DNA of 64,000 nucleotides from Vandiemenella viatica (GCA_031002005.1 JARYHS010009186.1:185406437-185470436); one strand, 5' to 3'. Shown: positions 8,870 through 21,490, numbered from the stretch's first letter. The notes: generated by a model from the letters alone, not told the origin. Numbers and translations: made by a program.

Positions 8870-11130
8870 CCCGTTTGTCTGCGTATTGTATTCGCGGTAA
8901 CAACAATGAATTGCGCCCTGATTTTCAGAGGCCGCATTATGTAAACCGTAAGATCGAGTCTGGCAGTAGAAAATTATTGTCTAGGACTTACGTAAGTAAA
9001 TTGTTTTGAGTATATTGACGTTATATTTATAGGGCGATGCTTGAAAGCAGAATTACTATTGGCAGAAATTTTGTAAGTTTCGTAACATGAGGAAGTTATG
9101 TCAAGGTTACATTCGATTGCTTTTGTTAGCTTCTTATTTTATATTTCAATGTTCCGCCTAGCGTCAGAGATTTTGTAATTCGTGGTATAACAGGTTCGGA
9201 ATTATAAATGACTTATAGCTCTTACGTAAAACTTTTACGATATAATGGTAATAATGTGCACGCCGAACGATTTCGGCACTACCAGCACACACTGAAGTGA
9301 CTAGTGGCTGTTGATCTTACACAGCGCGCTCGTTTCACAATATTTTTTGGCGTACTAGGGTAGATATGTCATTCAGTAATGTAATCGCAGATACAGCTTT
9401 CTCAATACATTACCGAACTGTCTTGAGGAATATCAGCTGCTTACGTAACTTATTCCACAGTGATTTCTATCGATTATTTTTTTGAAAGGGATCAGCGGTA
9501 CATCCGTTCAAATTTTTACATTTGTTAAGACTGTTATTTGACCCTGGAAATGCTCACCTTGTATTTTTGCAGTGTATCAGCAACACCCGTAGGTTCGGAA
9601 TCTGTGTTAAATCCCTCTATCCCTAATGATAACCAGGTAAAATTAGGGAATGTGTCAGGAATAATGCGCGGAAATTAGTGGATTCAGTCACTAAGCCACA
9701 CGTAATTATGCTGAAAAATGCGTCCAAATAAATATCACGCACCAAAGTTATATAATTATTTTTCCCTCGATCCGGCCAGTTAATGACGCACACCACTGGC
9801 CCGAATTCAAACTAGGTTTGCTAGGCCCTGCGAACTTAACAAACAGGAGGAAAGTTTGGGTTGCAATCCGTCTGTGAAGCAGGGGCGGCTATAGACGTAG
9901 TGACACTGTGACATGTCATCACCTTCTAATTAAGAATGAAAAATAAATGTAGTGAAAGAAAAATAAATATTTAAATATATTTCTATAATATATTCTGTAA
10001 AATGCGATAACTTATGACAGCTGGGGTAAATATTTAACTCCATCTGTTGGCCACATCAATGACCAATTTCTCCATCTTGGAGACAGATGCTAGATACCAC
10101 AAATCGCTGATGCGCATTGGCATTCTCGCGGAAATATGGAAGTGAGGGGGTTGCTTTCCTAGTGGCCACGTGTGGCAACTTTATTCTGTCTCATCCTGCT
10201 CCAAGGCAGTGAGCAGACACGCGAGCACTGCAACGTTATGGATCACGAAAAAGTTAGTAACACTATTGGTATAGTGCAACTGCAGCTGCCATTTTGTCAC
10301 GTTCAGCTAAATCTCCTAGAAGCTTTGTTAATGCGTGGAGGCAATGTTATTTCTATTTATCAGTTCCTTGGAAGGAATATTACACAATTTTATGAATATA
10401 CATAGCAGGAAACGACTCTCAAGCGAAATGTGTTCCACTGTCGTCGTGGTCATGGAAGGCAATGGCTGTGCCATGCAGGCAGTGCAGGAAGGATGGAAAG
10501 TATGGGGCCTAGGCACTCAAAATTTTTGGGTCCTCTGTTTTTGAAAAAAAAAGTCTATATTTTATAAGTACAAAGAACAGATTTTCATATATGACTAATT
10601 CAATACATCAAATTTTTTATGCAACTAAACAAATATTTTACAATTTATTACATTTTGAAAATTAGTATGCTACAATGAAACCAAAACAATTAATTTTCAC
10701 ACTTTTCATATTACTTTGATTTATTTTGGGAGATTTTGTTCATTTTTAATGAAAAAATGTTAACTCTCAGGGGACCCTTAAAAATCGAGGGCTACAGCTT
10801 AGTTGTGCCTATTACATAATCCCGCGCTGCCCATAGGCCAAATCGTCAGGTTTTGATTACTCAGTTATTGTTTCTTTTGGTCAAAATATCACTGATTCCT
10901 TCAATTTCAAAATCATTCCTTTTATCCGGCAATACACGCAGGTAATGAGACATTCACACGTTACAATTTTTATATTGCGGGATTTTTAGTCAACTCTGAG
11001 CTGTTTATGCAGGCATCTTTCACATCATCAATGAAGATCTGTAATCTGTCGAAAAATTTCAGTGTTGTCACCAGCTGAATAAATCACTTAGATCGCGACT
11101 GCTGTGAAGGGTGCAAATTCCTGTTCTGTA
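8870..11130. other. Long stretch without a firm gene
   Basis: No recognisable gene or repeat. Two exon-like segments flanked by consensus splice sites lie here: 8929-8991 (open, 21 codons, phase 0 at both ends) and 9573-9636 (64 bp). They could be chance. Open frames around 10172-10544 look random. Confidence 0.35.
9573..9636 (+). CDS. Tentative upstream exon (possibly of the zinc-finger gene)
   Basis: A strong acceptor (ttgtatttttgcag) and a strong donor (CAG|GTAAAA) bound 64 bp. One frame is open: after one leftover base it reads VSATPVGSESVLNPS and on to DNQ, ending in phase 0, which suits a following phase-0 exon. The Ser/Pro/Asn composition resembles the linker regions of zinc-finger proteins. 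With many splice-like sites in 64 kb, such a segment can arise by chance, and no start exon was found upstream. Confidence 0.2.
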
Positions 11131-11134
11131 TGAT

Positions 11135-11300
11135 AAGTGTATTTTTATTTGTGAAATGTGTAAGTTATGAGGCGGAGATGGAGGACCGTCCCAGCATTCA
11201 CCTAGATGATTGCTAGAATCCGGCTAAACGCCGCAACCAAGACGACCGGTACAAGGGGTCAAGTGTGCAGTGCCTTAACCACACTGGCGGGTAAAGTAAT
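11135..11300. repeat. Dispersed repeat, family B, copy 2
   Basis: This aligns with 5516-5690 over about 55 bp (tttgtgaaat to cagcattc) and more weakly beyond. The downstream part (ccgcaacc, gaccggta) looks like a decayed short interspersed element, but the family is not identified. Confidence 0.35.
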
Positions 11301-12149
11301 GTAAATTACTATTATTTTTTCTCAGGCTATTGAAGTCAAACAACTGTTTCTTTATTTTTCGACATTTCTTCAACAGTTTGTTAGAAAGTAGGTAGTACCA
11401 AATATTTCCAATTTGTTTATCTCCCAATGTTGAACGCCGAAACGTTTTTCCGCTATACTAACCAAAATTTGATTTGTAATGAAGAGGAAAATCTGATACG
11501 TCGAGGAAAAAGCATTCACTATCATGGGCTGTCAAATTGCAACAATGAATGTGGTCGTGATCACATATCTTTCACAAGTAGTTGTGTCATCCAGAAAGAG
11601 GGACTGACTTCATTTGGAAAGTTGTTCTGCTCGATACAGGCTCACAACATTGGCGCTCTCTTCAACACGTTATTTCATCCACAAACACATGTACCATCAT
11701 ATTCTCCACCAACGTACTAGATTATGTATAAGTCGCTTTATTAATGAACTTCTACAAAAATTATATTCCAGAAAAAACTCAAGAAAATTCATACATGCTG
11801 CCGGTATGGCAACGACTTTTCAAAACAAGCATCTGGAGTGGGAAATAATACACTTACGCTAGATCGTAAGTTACGCATGAATATTATAGAAAGTGGTATT
11901 TGATACCTAACCCTTCATAGTTTCGCCTCTCAAAGCAGGTAACAAAAAAAAAAAAACTTCCTGTAGCTTTGGGAACACAGCAAGCCTAGTACAATAATAA
12001 TTCCACCTGTCTAGATATGACATTAGATCGAGCTTAGACTTTTAAGCAACACCTCTCTAAAACAGCACTAACAGTCAGAACCGGAAACAATATAATGCAC
12101 ATGCTTGAACTTCATGAGGATCAAAAACCGATTTTCTTACAACTGCTCC
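11301..12149. other. Noncoding stretch
   Basis: An open frame of 97 codons at 11427-11720 has no recognisable motif and no splice context that convinces me. Nothing else is visible. Confidence 0.4.
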
Positions 12150-12480
12150 CCTGGATTTGGTAAATTCCGTTGCCGAATACTGTGCCCCTATTTGGTGTAG
12201 GGGGCAATAAGGTGCATAAAATTGACACGCAGCTCAAGCAAATAATCTGTAACTGTACGTTCTACATCAATCAACTGGCTTCCATTTCTGTCACTCACAG
12301 CTAATACAACACATTTACAACTTACCTATCACTCATCTCAGATCCACAAATCAGGATACAAAGTTGCTTTTCACACAACCTTACGACCTTGGAAAACTAT
12401 ATAACAAATTAGATATTGGTATAGATTTAAAACATCGACAACCCAGCGTATCATCTATCTGCTTCCCACGATCTGTGACA
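12150..12480 (+). pseudogene. Decayed LINE RT C-terminal fragment (Jockey-like)
   Basis: In two adjoining frames it reads SVAEYCAPIW and then NKVHKIDTQLKQIIC, corresponding to the STAEYC...KVDTQLN block of the LINE inserted at 39196-40488. A frame change and stops break it. It is part of the thumb/connector region after the RT of a Jockey-like LINE. No tail or target duplication is visible. It is clearly older than the 39-40 kb copy. Confidence 0.6.
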
Positions 12481-14145
12481 CAGACTGGGGATGGTCGGTA
12501 TCATGACATACCGAATAAATAGAACCCGGTTATTGAACAAAAACAATTGACAGTATTGTCACTTGCTACCCATTGCGGAGCTTCACGAGAGACTTAGAGA
12601 GGCATCTGGAGCAGGCCACGCTGGTGGCAATACAATAGTTTAACCGTCTAGATGTGGACGTCTGACACCAATCGTAAGTATTTTTAATCTATACATTTTT
12701 TGCTTACTCTCGTTAACGTTATGTTTGAACTCTCATTTCCATTTATATTCTATGTCGCTTCTCATAGGAAATATACATACAACGTACATTTTAGACGCAG
12801 AGTAACATAAGAACATAACGTAAAACATATAGGTAGCGTATGCTTTTCGATACAATGAAAACGTAAAGCTGTACTTTCTTTAAATTTTAAAGTTAAATTT
12901 AGCGGCATTTTAATTAATTCTCATCACGATCAACTCATGTAAATCAATTTCTGTAAAAAGTAATTTATAACTTGACAAATTATTTGTTAAGGGAGGCGAT
13001 TTGGGTAAATCGATCGTATTTATATCAAAAAATGGTGTATTTCGTTTTATCTGCTTTGTTGAAGACATTTTTCATTTAATCGAAAGATACTATAAAACAG
13101 AACGATTAATAGATGAAGAAGGTTTTGAATCTTTACGAACAGGTCTGAGCAAACGACGCTGGGGATGCCAGTGACTCTTCGTTATTGTACGACAAACAAA
13201 ACAAGGAACCATTTGCACGGCACGAAAACTGCGGTAATTATATGCTTCAATGTCTCATAACACAGTCTCTGGAATTCAGATTTTCGATTAATTTAGAATA
13301 TGCAACACATCAAGCGTAAAGCACTCGAGGAGATATGATCGACACAAATTTATCTTTCATACGGCACCGCATTTTTATGTGACCATATCTCATAATCTTC
13401 TTGAATACCGATCCAAAAAATGATGTAGTCTCTTCCTGTTAATTGACAAGTGGTAAGTATAGTTAATTATTACTTCCTTATATTACCACTCAGCTGAACT
13501 AATGTGGAATTGAAAAGTAATGATACGCATACAAAGAGTATTTGCAATAATTTGGAAATACTTCCAAGAGGAAATTTATATTAATACAGCACAATACCTC
13601 TGCTATTTGAGCAGAATACGTATGGCTATGTGACATAACTATTTTCTTGCGTAGTTATTAAGCCAATGTTACCATATTTTGATGACATTTAATCTGTTAT
13701 ATTTTAATCATTCGATGGCCTGGATTTATTGAGTTTAATGAAATAACTAGTTCCGTTTTACACGTTCAACAAATGATAACAGTTTCCTAATGCAATCCGC
13801 TATACAACGATGAATACGAGAGTTTTATATTCGTTCAAGTAGAGCTATGTAAAAATGAAATGAAGTATATCGCGAATCAAATAGAACTGAGTGAATTAGC
13901 TCAAATCCGAAACACTGTTTGCCTCATAGCTACCTAAATTAAATACGGGAAAACAATGATTTAATTGTCCAAAGAAAATAAATTTATTCATTTGCCTCTT
14001 TAAGAACATGTTAATATTTCATGAAAATCGAAATATGCTTTTACACAATAACATTTTTTTTTTTACTATGTTCACTGAAAAGGCGTGGCGAATCGGTTAC
14101 GTGAGAAAGTTTTGCGTTGCTGTTTACTGCCACTTTACTTCCTCA
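12481..14145. other. AT-rich noncoding stretch
   Basis: No gene, RNA or known repeat seen over about 1.7 kb; open frames are short. Confidence 0.45.
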
Positions 14146-14450
14146 AAGGACGTGCCGAATGCTGAATAACAGACGGTACGCCTTTCCCCCTGAAGTCTCC
14201 CGAGACGCGATCACGCAACCTCTGGTGATGTAAGAGGAAAACTGTACGTCGAGCGGGGCCTATAGCAGCGGCCGCTCGCGAGTGACCGGCCCCCTCCACT
14301 ATGCTACCCGCGTAACGAGTTCCGACTGTAGGGAAGGCATCGGGACCAGTGGTGTGGTCGGAAAACGAGTTTAGATAGAGTAGCGCCTCATTGGTGTAAC
14401 ACTTTACAAGAGTCGAAGGTCGAGGGTTTCGATGTCCAATAGTACTACCT
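14146..14450. other. GC/CpG-rich island
   Basis: A local rise in GC and CpG with a NotI-type gcggccgc at about 14269. A 144-codon minus-strand open frame (14135-14569) spans it but has no recognisable domain, and its openness may follow from the base composition. The right part (about 14380-14450) has a weak tRNA-promoter-like look (gggtttcgatgtcc). It could be a repeat head or a regulatory island. Confidence 0.3.
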
Positions 14451-14802
14451 TCGTTCCAAGTACCTACTCTCATTGTTACCATGCAATACAATGACACAGT
14501 GCTTAACTGGAATAAATCTGTGCAGATAACCAGTCGACCATGTGGAGCAGAGAGGAAGAGGACACTCACTTGATTTAATCAATCTCCATTCTGTCAGAAC
14601 TAACAAGCAACGACAGTAACAGAAACTCCTTTATAATAGGTCTGGCGTCGATTATTCAATTACTTAAGAGAGATATATTGGGGCAGTGCTTTTTCGTGTA
14701 ATAAATCATGGAAATCCTAACCGCCAGCCATTCAGTTAAGGTGGTGGAAGTTTTTAGATGTTTGTAACGATGGGAACACAGTGTGTTCTGGGAATATGGA
14801 AT

Positions 14803-15620
14803 ACTAGCTGTTACCCGCGACTTAGTACGCGTCAACTTGGAATTTGATTGCGAGAATTTGATATAGAAAGCTGAAGGTTACCTAAGATATGTTCCAAACA
14901 ACACTGAGTCGGCATAATATGACGGGAACGTCATCATCGACATACCATTCTACTGTCGAACCTGTCTCATGATTAAAACTGTTATTCATACCGGTAAAAA
15001 GTATCCTATTTCCTTCCTAAGATACAAAATAATTCCTTGTCATCGGTGTACACATATAGTTGTCAAAATGTAACAAAAAGACAGAAACTTACTTTCGCAT
15101 ATTTAACATTATTAGTTTAGATGACACACAAACTGCTTGTCGCACCAGTATACCGGGAATAAAGTAAACGCTTAAGGCACTGTTCTACCACCTACGATTT
15201 GCCACGCATTCCAGCCCTGAATTTACGGGACCTACATTTCAACATGGTATACTTACTACAAAATCCTAGGATTCACTCAAACTATGAAAAACAGTTCTTA
15301 AAAAAATTTGTTCCCAACGGGGTTTGAAAACAAAGCCTCAGGGAAAATTTCTTAATAAGCAAGCGCCTTAGCCACTACGCTACCAGATCTCAATGTCAGT
15401 TCGTTTTACAGAGACATATTGGTAGTATGCGTCTGTCTGTCATAGTTTTCATAATTCAATGACAATATGTATTACATATACAGAAAACAATATACTATGT
15501 CCATCCTAATGTCAAATAGCTTCTCCTTGTAAAATTTCATCACGATGGGATTAGCCGTTTAGCCCAAGAAACGTAACAAACAGACAGAGTTACTTTCGCA
15601 TTTATAATATTAGTATAGAT
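14803..15620 (+). repeat. Dispersed element ACTAGCTG...AATATTAGTATAGAT
   Basis: It begins actagctgttacccgcgac and ends with a block common at insect repeat ends (aacaaacagacagagttac, then cgcatttataatattagta). The termini share an inverted ATACTA. A similar head precedes the satellite at 1463. It has no coding capacity. Its class is not clear to me: it may be a SINE-like or LINE-derived tail or a terminal-repeat element. A tRNA-like remnant lies inside at 15319-15392. Confidence 0.5.
15319..15392 (-). repeat. tRNA-like remnant (SINE head or tRNA pseudogene)
   Basis: The minus strand reads ggtagcgtagtggctaaggc, a good A-box, followed by a B-box-like gttttcaaaccc about 30 bases later. It has no clean cloverleaf or CCA-side pairing that I can draw, so I take it as a tRNA-derived SINE head or pseudogene and not a working tRNA. 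Confidence 0.4.
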
Positions 15621-15639
15621 TAATTATATCTACAAGTAT

Positions 15640-16190
15640 CTGAATCTCTTAACTTGAAGACTTGGATGACTCTCAGGTTAAAACTTTCTTATGTTTAAGT
15701 AACGGTCTCTATTTCAAATTTCTCTTCAGTCTCGAAGTTATTGAAACAAGTTGCATTGTTACGGAAATCTTATAAATTTTGGTAACTTCAGTTCATGGTT
15801 CTTTGAGATATTTATGGAAAGGAGCTACAATCAGTTTTTCGCGCTTTGACTGAAGGCATCCAAAACCAAATTTCGATTTACAATTGTTATTTTATTTCAA
15901 ATACATTATAGTTTTAAACATAATGCATCATGAATCTTTGATCACGTCAGCTGAGAGAAATTGCTTTCAGATTTATATATTTGTTGTATTTATTAACAAT
16001 TGTAGTGAGTAACAGAATAATTTAATTCTTGTATAGTAGAATAATTTACTCCTTCTATCTTCTTGCCACAAAGTATACCTTTAATCATCCATGTTAAAAC
16101 CACTCTTGTTCTGTCATGCATCAATCCACCTTCATTTTGACAAACATTTCACTTTCTCTATAAGAATGGATTTTTTTCGTTGTTGCATAG
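15640..16190. other. AT-rich noncoding stretch
   Basis: No gene or recognised repeat. Confidence 0.4.
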
Positions 16191-16194
16191 ACTA

Positions 16195-16330
16195 CCAATA
16201 AAACTGGCGGGGGAGTCAGTTCATAAAACCCGACGTTTCGGTGCTCAAAGTCTCTGCCTTGGCAATGACGACACAGACATCGTCCACCGAAACGTTGGTT
16301 TTTATGAACGGATTTATTCGCCTAGTTTCA
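16195..16330. repeat. Inverted-repeat footprint with cgaaacg motif (PLE-type)
   Basis: Arms 16219-16243 and 16285-16309 are 25-bp reverse complements with two mismatches (gttcataaaa...cgtttcggtg), and weaker pairing continues outward. The ccgaaacgttggtttttat block resembles terminal repeats of Penelope-like elements. No coding remnant is present, so it would be a terminal-repeat-only footprint. Its sequence differs from the PLE at 8291. Confidence 0.4.
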
Positions 16331-16616
16331 TGAGACAATTTTATTTATCTGTTTCAAAGATTATATCGCATCAAATAAACCAGCCTCAAATTTTCTTTTT
16401 TCAGCTTTATTGTTTACCACCAACACATCGTTCATATTTGCTGCTTAACCTTCTTTTTACGAATTTAAGACTAGAACGTTGTCAACAGAGGAGCAAAGAC
16501 CCTATGTTAGTGATGAGTTTGAATGGAAAAGGTTCACCATTTTTTTTATTATTATTTGTTTATATGGCTTTTGGTCTAACGACTATACAGCCAGATTACA
16601 ATTGTTGTATTAAAAT

Positions 16617-16750
16617 ATTATTTTGGCGTAATAGTTCTATACAATTGTTGTATTACAATATTATTTTCACATAATAGTTCTATACAATGTTATTTTGGCA
16701 CAATAGTTCTATACATTGTTATTTTGACATAATAGTTCTAAACAATTTTT
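16617..16750. repeat. Minisatellite, ~29-bp unit
   Basis: Units beginning ttattttggc/ttattttcac/ttattttgac and containing taatagttctatacaa start at about 16619, 16661, 16690 and 16719. The last three are spaced exactly 29 bp; the first is separated by an extra 13 bp. AT-rich sequence with looser similarity continues to about 17000. Confidence 0.65.
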
Positions 16751-17220
16751 ATTAGTAACAATAGTACAAATGTTGACATGACTATTGATGATTATATTAC
16801 TTTATTATTCTGCATAATATTTCTATACAATTATGTAATAATACTGATAGTGCAGGTGGTGTAATAACTCTATTTTGCTACTATATTTGGACATATTGTC
16901 TGTGTACAAGTTTTCTGATACCAATAGTGCAGATGGTGTGGTGTCAGTTGTTAGTTATGTTAACGTATTATTTGACATAATCGACATTTTAATACCAGTG
17001 GAGCGAATAGTTTATTAACAGCTGGTGCTTTAATAATATTATTTTTAGATAATAAACCTCATCTATGTGGTGGAATCCGTATTGTATGTTTGGTAATTGT
17101 GGATTTTAGCATAAAGCTTTGTGTCCCTGTAGTAGTTCTATTTTTAGGGCGTTTTAGCTATAATGGGTTTCTTGAATGGCCTGGGTTATATAGTGATATC
17201 TGCTTCCCTTAAAAAGTGAG

Positions 17221-17960
17221 CTATCGCTTGATGCACGTCCTGTCGTTCCGTTCCATAAGGGAGATGATTGATGTAGGCAGGGGGATTTTTAGTTTGGTCA
17301 GTCTATTATATAGGTTATTTTGTGGAGTTCGGTAAAGGGTGCATGCCAGTATTATATGATTTAGGTCTGCTATTTCTTCGTTGTCAACCGGGAAGAATGG
17401 GGAGTTGGCTGCGCCAATTCTATGGAGGTGTTTGGGATAGCATCCGTGGCCCAATCTTATGCGAATGATAGATGTTTTGTATTTTCTTGCGAGTTTTGAT
17501 TCTTCGACCCATGCTTTGTGTGGTATGTGAGGTTGGATCGATGCGTAGTGTTTCCCTTTGTATACTTGTGATGAAGTCCATGCGTTTGCCCATTTTGCAA
17601 GGGCCTCTATTTTTATAGTTTTTATGAGATCGGTGTGAAGGAGTTGTGTGTATTGTTGCTGTCCTTCGAGAGTGCTTTCTTTTGCCAGTTTGTCGACCGT
17701 CTCGTTGTATTGGGTGGAGGCATGGCCCTTGATCCATAATAAATGGATTTCTTTTCCTTCTGTGGAGGCTATGTACCTCATTTGTAATATATCATATAAA
17801 ATCTTATTCGTTTCATTTTGACTTTTAATGTTCTCCAGCTTTTGTACAACACTTTTCGAGTCCAAGAGGTACACTATTCACTGACTGCTTCTGTGTGCTC
17901 CTTGTTCCTCAGATTTTCAATCAGCGTATGATTGACAGCCTAGGATAATCATGCAAGTCA
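17221..17960 (-). pseudogene. LINE RNase H domain fragment (I-group type)
   Basis: An open frame of 217 codons (17221-17874) covers most of an RNase H domain: LLDSKSVVQKLENI carries the early Asp, HLLWIKGHAS the next conserved block, and NETVDKLAKES the final Asp region. A C-terminal tail has RLGHGCYPKHLHRIG and an H-x4-C element (LNHIILACTLY). Eukaryotic LINEs of the I group carry RNase H behind their RT. The RT is absent and decayed sequence with a stop precedes the first Met, so this is a truncated remnant with an unusually intact reading frame. Confidence 0.75.
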
Positions 17961-18019
17961 TGGAATAAATAATAACTTCCTTTAAAGAAACTATCTTGAA
18001 CAATTCGAGACAGTTTCTA

Positions 18020-18361
18020 GTTACCGGATGAGTCTGCTCTGCATACATGCTTCTCTATTTTCTTCTCTCTTCCTACCAACTCTTCGTCACCACCTTGGTC
18101 CAATCCTCTCCTCTTTTCAGCACACATTTCTCCACTCCTCTCAGTGATCTATCCCTTCCTATGGGCCGTTTCCCATGTATCGTCATTAAATGCATTTTCT
18201 CTAGTATTCTCTGCTCATCTATTATCTTTACATGCCCATACCATCTTAGACTTTTCTTCTCTATCATTATCTGTAAGTGTTCTCCTGTTACTGCGTCCCT
18301 AATCGTTTCGTTCCTTATTGTGTCCTTTTTTGTAACTCTATTCTGCTTCTTAGAAATTTAA
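18020..18361 (-). pseudogene. LINE C-terminal fragment (YGHV motif)
   Basis: The frame is open from 18361 downward: ISKKQNRVTKKDTIRNE, then LRWYGHVKIIDEQRIL, then GKRPIGRDRSLRGV. This is the well-known tail block LRW-x-GHV-x-R...GKRPRGRP of several LINE proteins, probably an RTE-related or neighbouring clade. RT and endonuclease parts are missing. It lies 150 bp from the RNase H fragment but belongs to a different family. Confidence 0.65.
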
Positions 18362-18369
18362 TTTCAATC

Positions 18370-19675
18370 ACTTAAAAATTAATGATATTCCGCTTCTTCA
18401 ATTTGAACTGATCATTTGAAACGTTACAAAAGAATGTATCTTTAGTGAGAGTAACAACTAGTGCTTTCTGCAAGTGAGCCCATCAAACATGGTGACGGTG
18501 GAACTATTATCTGTGTCTAAGATTTCTCTGACAACCACGCAGTGGAAATATTTATTCTCGCTTGCTCTCATGAGATCTGGAGATCATTTTCCTTTAGTTG
18601 TCCATTGATTCTACGCGAGCATCAGGTTCAAGGAAGAGTACGTCTGGCACAACCCACTCTACCGAGATGCAAGTTAAAAAAAATGTTACTTTGCAAGGCT
18701 GTTTCTAGGAGTTCACTGGAGGGGTTTGATCAAGAAATATCAAGGACCAGCTGTTAGGATATTCCTTCCGTACATCTTACACTGGGGCATGTCTGGCAAA
18801 CATACAACTCATTCACTAAGGAACCGTTGTTCAAACAGATTCTTTCCGAAAGGGTGAAATGGGCTTCTCGGGATCTAAATAAACTATTGCGTTTAAATAA
18901 TTTGACAAATAATTTTTTTCCACCACCAACACCACCTTTCACCTTCTTTTTTTTCAACTGTCTTATCAACCACGAAAATTGTGCTTATTGATGTAAAATA
19001 AATTTCAAACCCATTCACTTGTATAACTCAATTTTCCAAGCATGTTCTACAAATTTATCAGTATACAATTACTTCTAAGAGGTGAACCTTTCAAAAACTT
19101 AAGTGTAACCGTAATCATTTATCAGCTGATTTCAGAATCCTTACTCACAACATCTTTAATTGTCTTCCAGATTACTGAGATCAGTATATTTCAATCGGAA
19201 TTTAGATACAAAAATCGTTTCTTTTGTCATTTAGGTTAAAATAATATCTGAAAAGACTTAAAATTTTATTTCAATTCCATATTATTTCATTTCGCCTAGT
19301 AAATATTTCCTTTGAGTGAACGGGTAACAAATTTATGTAAACTGGTAATAGACAAATAAATTTTATTGGTCACTACGACAAGAGATAGCAATTGAATTAT
19401 CAAATCCAATCTAAATTTGGTTGCAGATAATGACTGTAATTGACCATTTCAGTACTGTTTTAGTTTTTTCCAAAGACACGTAGTCCTTGAGTGACAGTTA
19501 ATTTAATACATTTTATTTTTGATCATCTTTAATTAATTCTAAAATTTAAAAAGGACTGAACACTACATCTTAGTGTAATTTGTGTCATATCAATCGTTGA
19601 AGTATTTTGTAAAACTAAGTGTTTTTCATTAAAAAAAGAATCACATTAATTTTCCATTAAAGAAAGTGCATTTTT
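18370..19675. other. Noncoding stretch
   Basis: Nothing recognised. Short open frames at 18542-18757 and 19042-19239 look random. Confidence 0.45.
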
Positions 19676-19679
19676 TTCT

Positions 19680-19905
19680 TATGCCTTTAATGCCTCGCCA
19701 TCATTAAGTTCATTAGAGGTGGAAAAGAAAGGGGGCAATGGAAGGAATTTGGCCATGGCCTTTTGAAGGAACGATCTGAACAATCACCTGGAGGTATTTC
19801 GGGAAACCATGGAAAAGTGGAATCTGGATAGCCGGATGGGGATACGAACCTGTGTTCTCCCAAATGCGAACCTGAGGGTTCCCATATACCCAGAGCACTC
19901 GATCT
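19680..19905 (-). repeat. SINE copy 3
   Basis: Diverged minus-strand copy with gcctcgccatcattaag, ggccatggccttttgaagg, gggaaaccatgg, agccggatggggat and ttctcccaaatgcga. The head beyond is degraded. No target duplication seen. Confidence 0.75.
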
Positions 19906-19909
19906 TAGG

Positions 19910-21490
19910 ACATGCAGTTCCAAATCAAACAATCATTGGAATTCCTATAGACACTGTATTGACCGCATGTAAATTTCATACAAGGAGTTGGTACTGGTGA
20001 CATGTGGCCGTCAAACCATAGCTCTAAATTTAATAATTCCAACGATGAATAAAACTGATCGAAGAGAGCCGGCCACAAAATGTTGGGAAAAGATAGCGAA
20101 GAAGAAGTTGGTAAATATTGTTTCGGATCTTTTAATATCTTATGACGCTTAGATCAAGATATCCCAAGCACGAAACATCGTTGCCACTATGAATCAGTCC
20201 ATAACTTTAACTACATCCAACTCTTACCATTCACATGAAAGAATTCTTATCACTCTGCTTTATTTCTGCTGTTATTTCTGTCATCTTTTCAAATCGCATC
20301 GCCTTTTCAAATTACCTACTTCATTCCAGATCTTCGCAAACCAATTCCTCCCTTCCTTCCCCTATGTTTCTGAATCAAAAAAATTTTAGAGCCAAAAATT
20401 TTCGTTTTTTTTACACATATTCCAAAGCTTATAACAGCCATTTGTGTTTAATATTCTCCCCACTGGAGGAATATGCGACGGTACTGATTTTTTTTTTCAG
20501 AATATAATAATCACAGTTGTTTGCTAGTTCAGTAATAAGGTGCTTCTCTTCTTACGGCCAGGCATTTTTACTGACTGTACATTGTTCGTATAAGCTATGC
20601 CAGGTGGTCGTTCGATTTCCACGTTAAACTGTAGGTCCCACAATATAGGAACTGGCCGTCAAACTTCTGACATAATGGCTTTGTTCGCCTCATACGGGAG
20701 AACCCAGCCAACATTAGTTCTGTGAGTTAATATTTATTTATATAATAATTAAGCTATGCAATCTAGAATTGAAGCATCTTTGTAGTTATCCCTTGCTTCA
20801 TCCTAATATTCTCAGTTTACGTTATGACACCGGGAATCAAACAAAAGAATTCTTTAAATCCACAGTATTAGGAATGTTGTGAATCATCGAATTGTATTTT
20901 GCTTATGTATGATTGGTTGTTTACTAATAATCGGTTCTATGTGGTAGTTCTTATATCCGCAATTTTAGGACTATTACTTTGTAAAATCAGCAAAGAACAG
21001 TAGATTTTGCATCGTTGTTTTCCTGAAGAAGTCATAGAGATCAGTAATGGAAGAAAGCGAAATAAAAGGTGTACACTACTGTCTTCAAGATAAATATCCT
21101 TAATTTTCAGTAGTTTCAAACATTCACCATCTGAGAGTGGAAAAGAGCATTTTCCTGTTAAAATAAACTGTTATACAAGTCTGAATTTCCATCGAAAATC
21201 CAAAAGAGTAAATTTTTTTTTATTAATAAACTGTTAACAGGAATAACATTTAAATATGCAGTACAAATAAAACAAAACTGCAAACGAGGATAAGCAAAAT
21301 GAAGAAGTCCATATACTAGAAGTAGGAACGTCCGTTTTTAAAACTATATTATCGTTGATTTAACATTTTTGTACATAAATAACGTCCCTGAAACTTTTAA
21401 GATAGTGAGTTCAATCGAAGTAATCCACTTTTCTGAGGAATGCTTCCTCTCCGCTCTTAAAAATATAAGTCACATCTACAGCCACATCAA
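19910..21490. other. Noncoding stretch
   Basis: No gene recognised in about 1.6 kb; AT-rich with some T runs. Confidence 0.45.

Noticed and set aside
10172..10544. Overlapping 60-77 codon frames as a small gene
   Set aside because: No motif, low complexity nearby, no support for a start.
14135..14569. 144-codon minus-strand open frame as a gene
   Set aside because: No domain, lies over a GC-rich island where stops are rare, no splice or start context.
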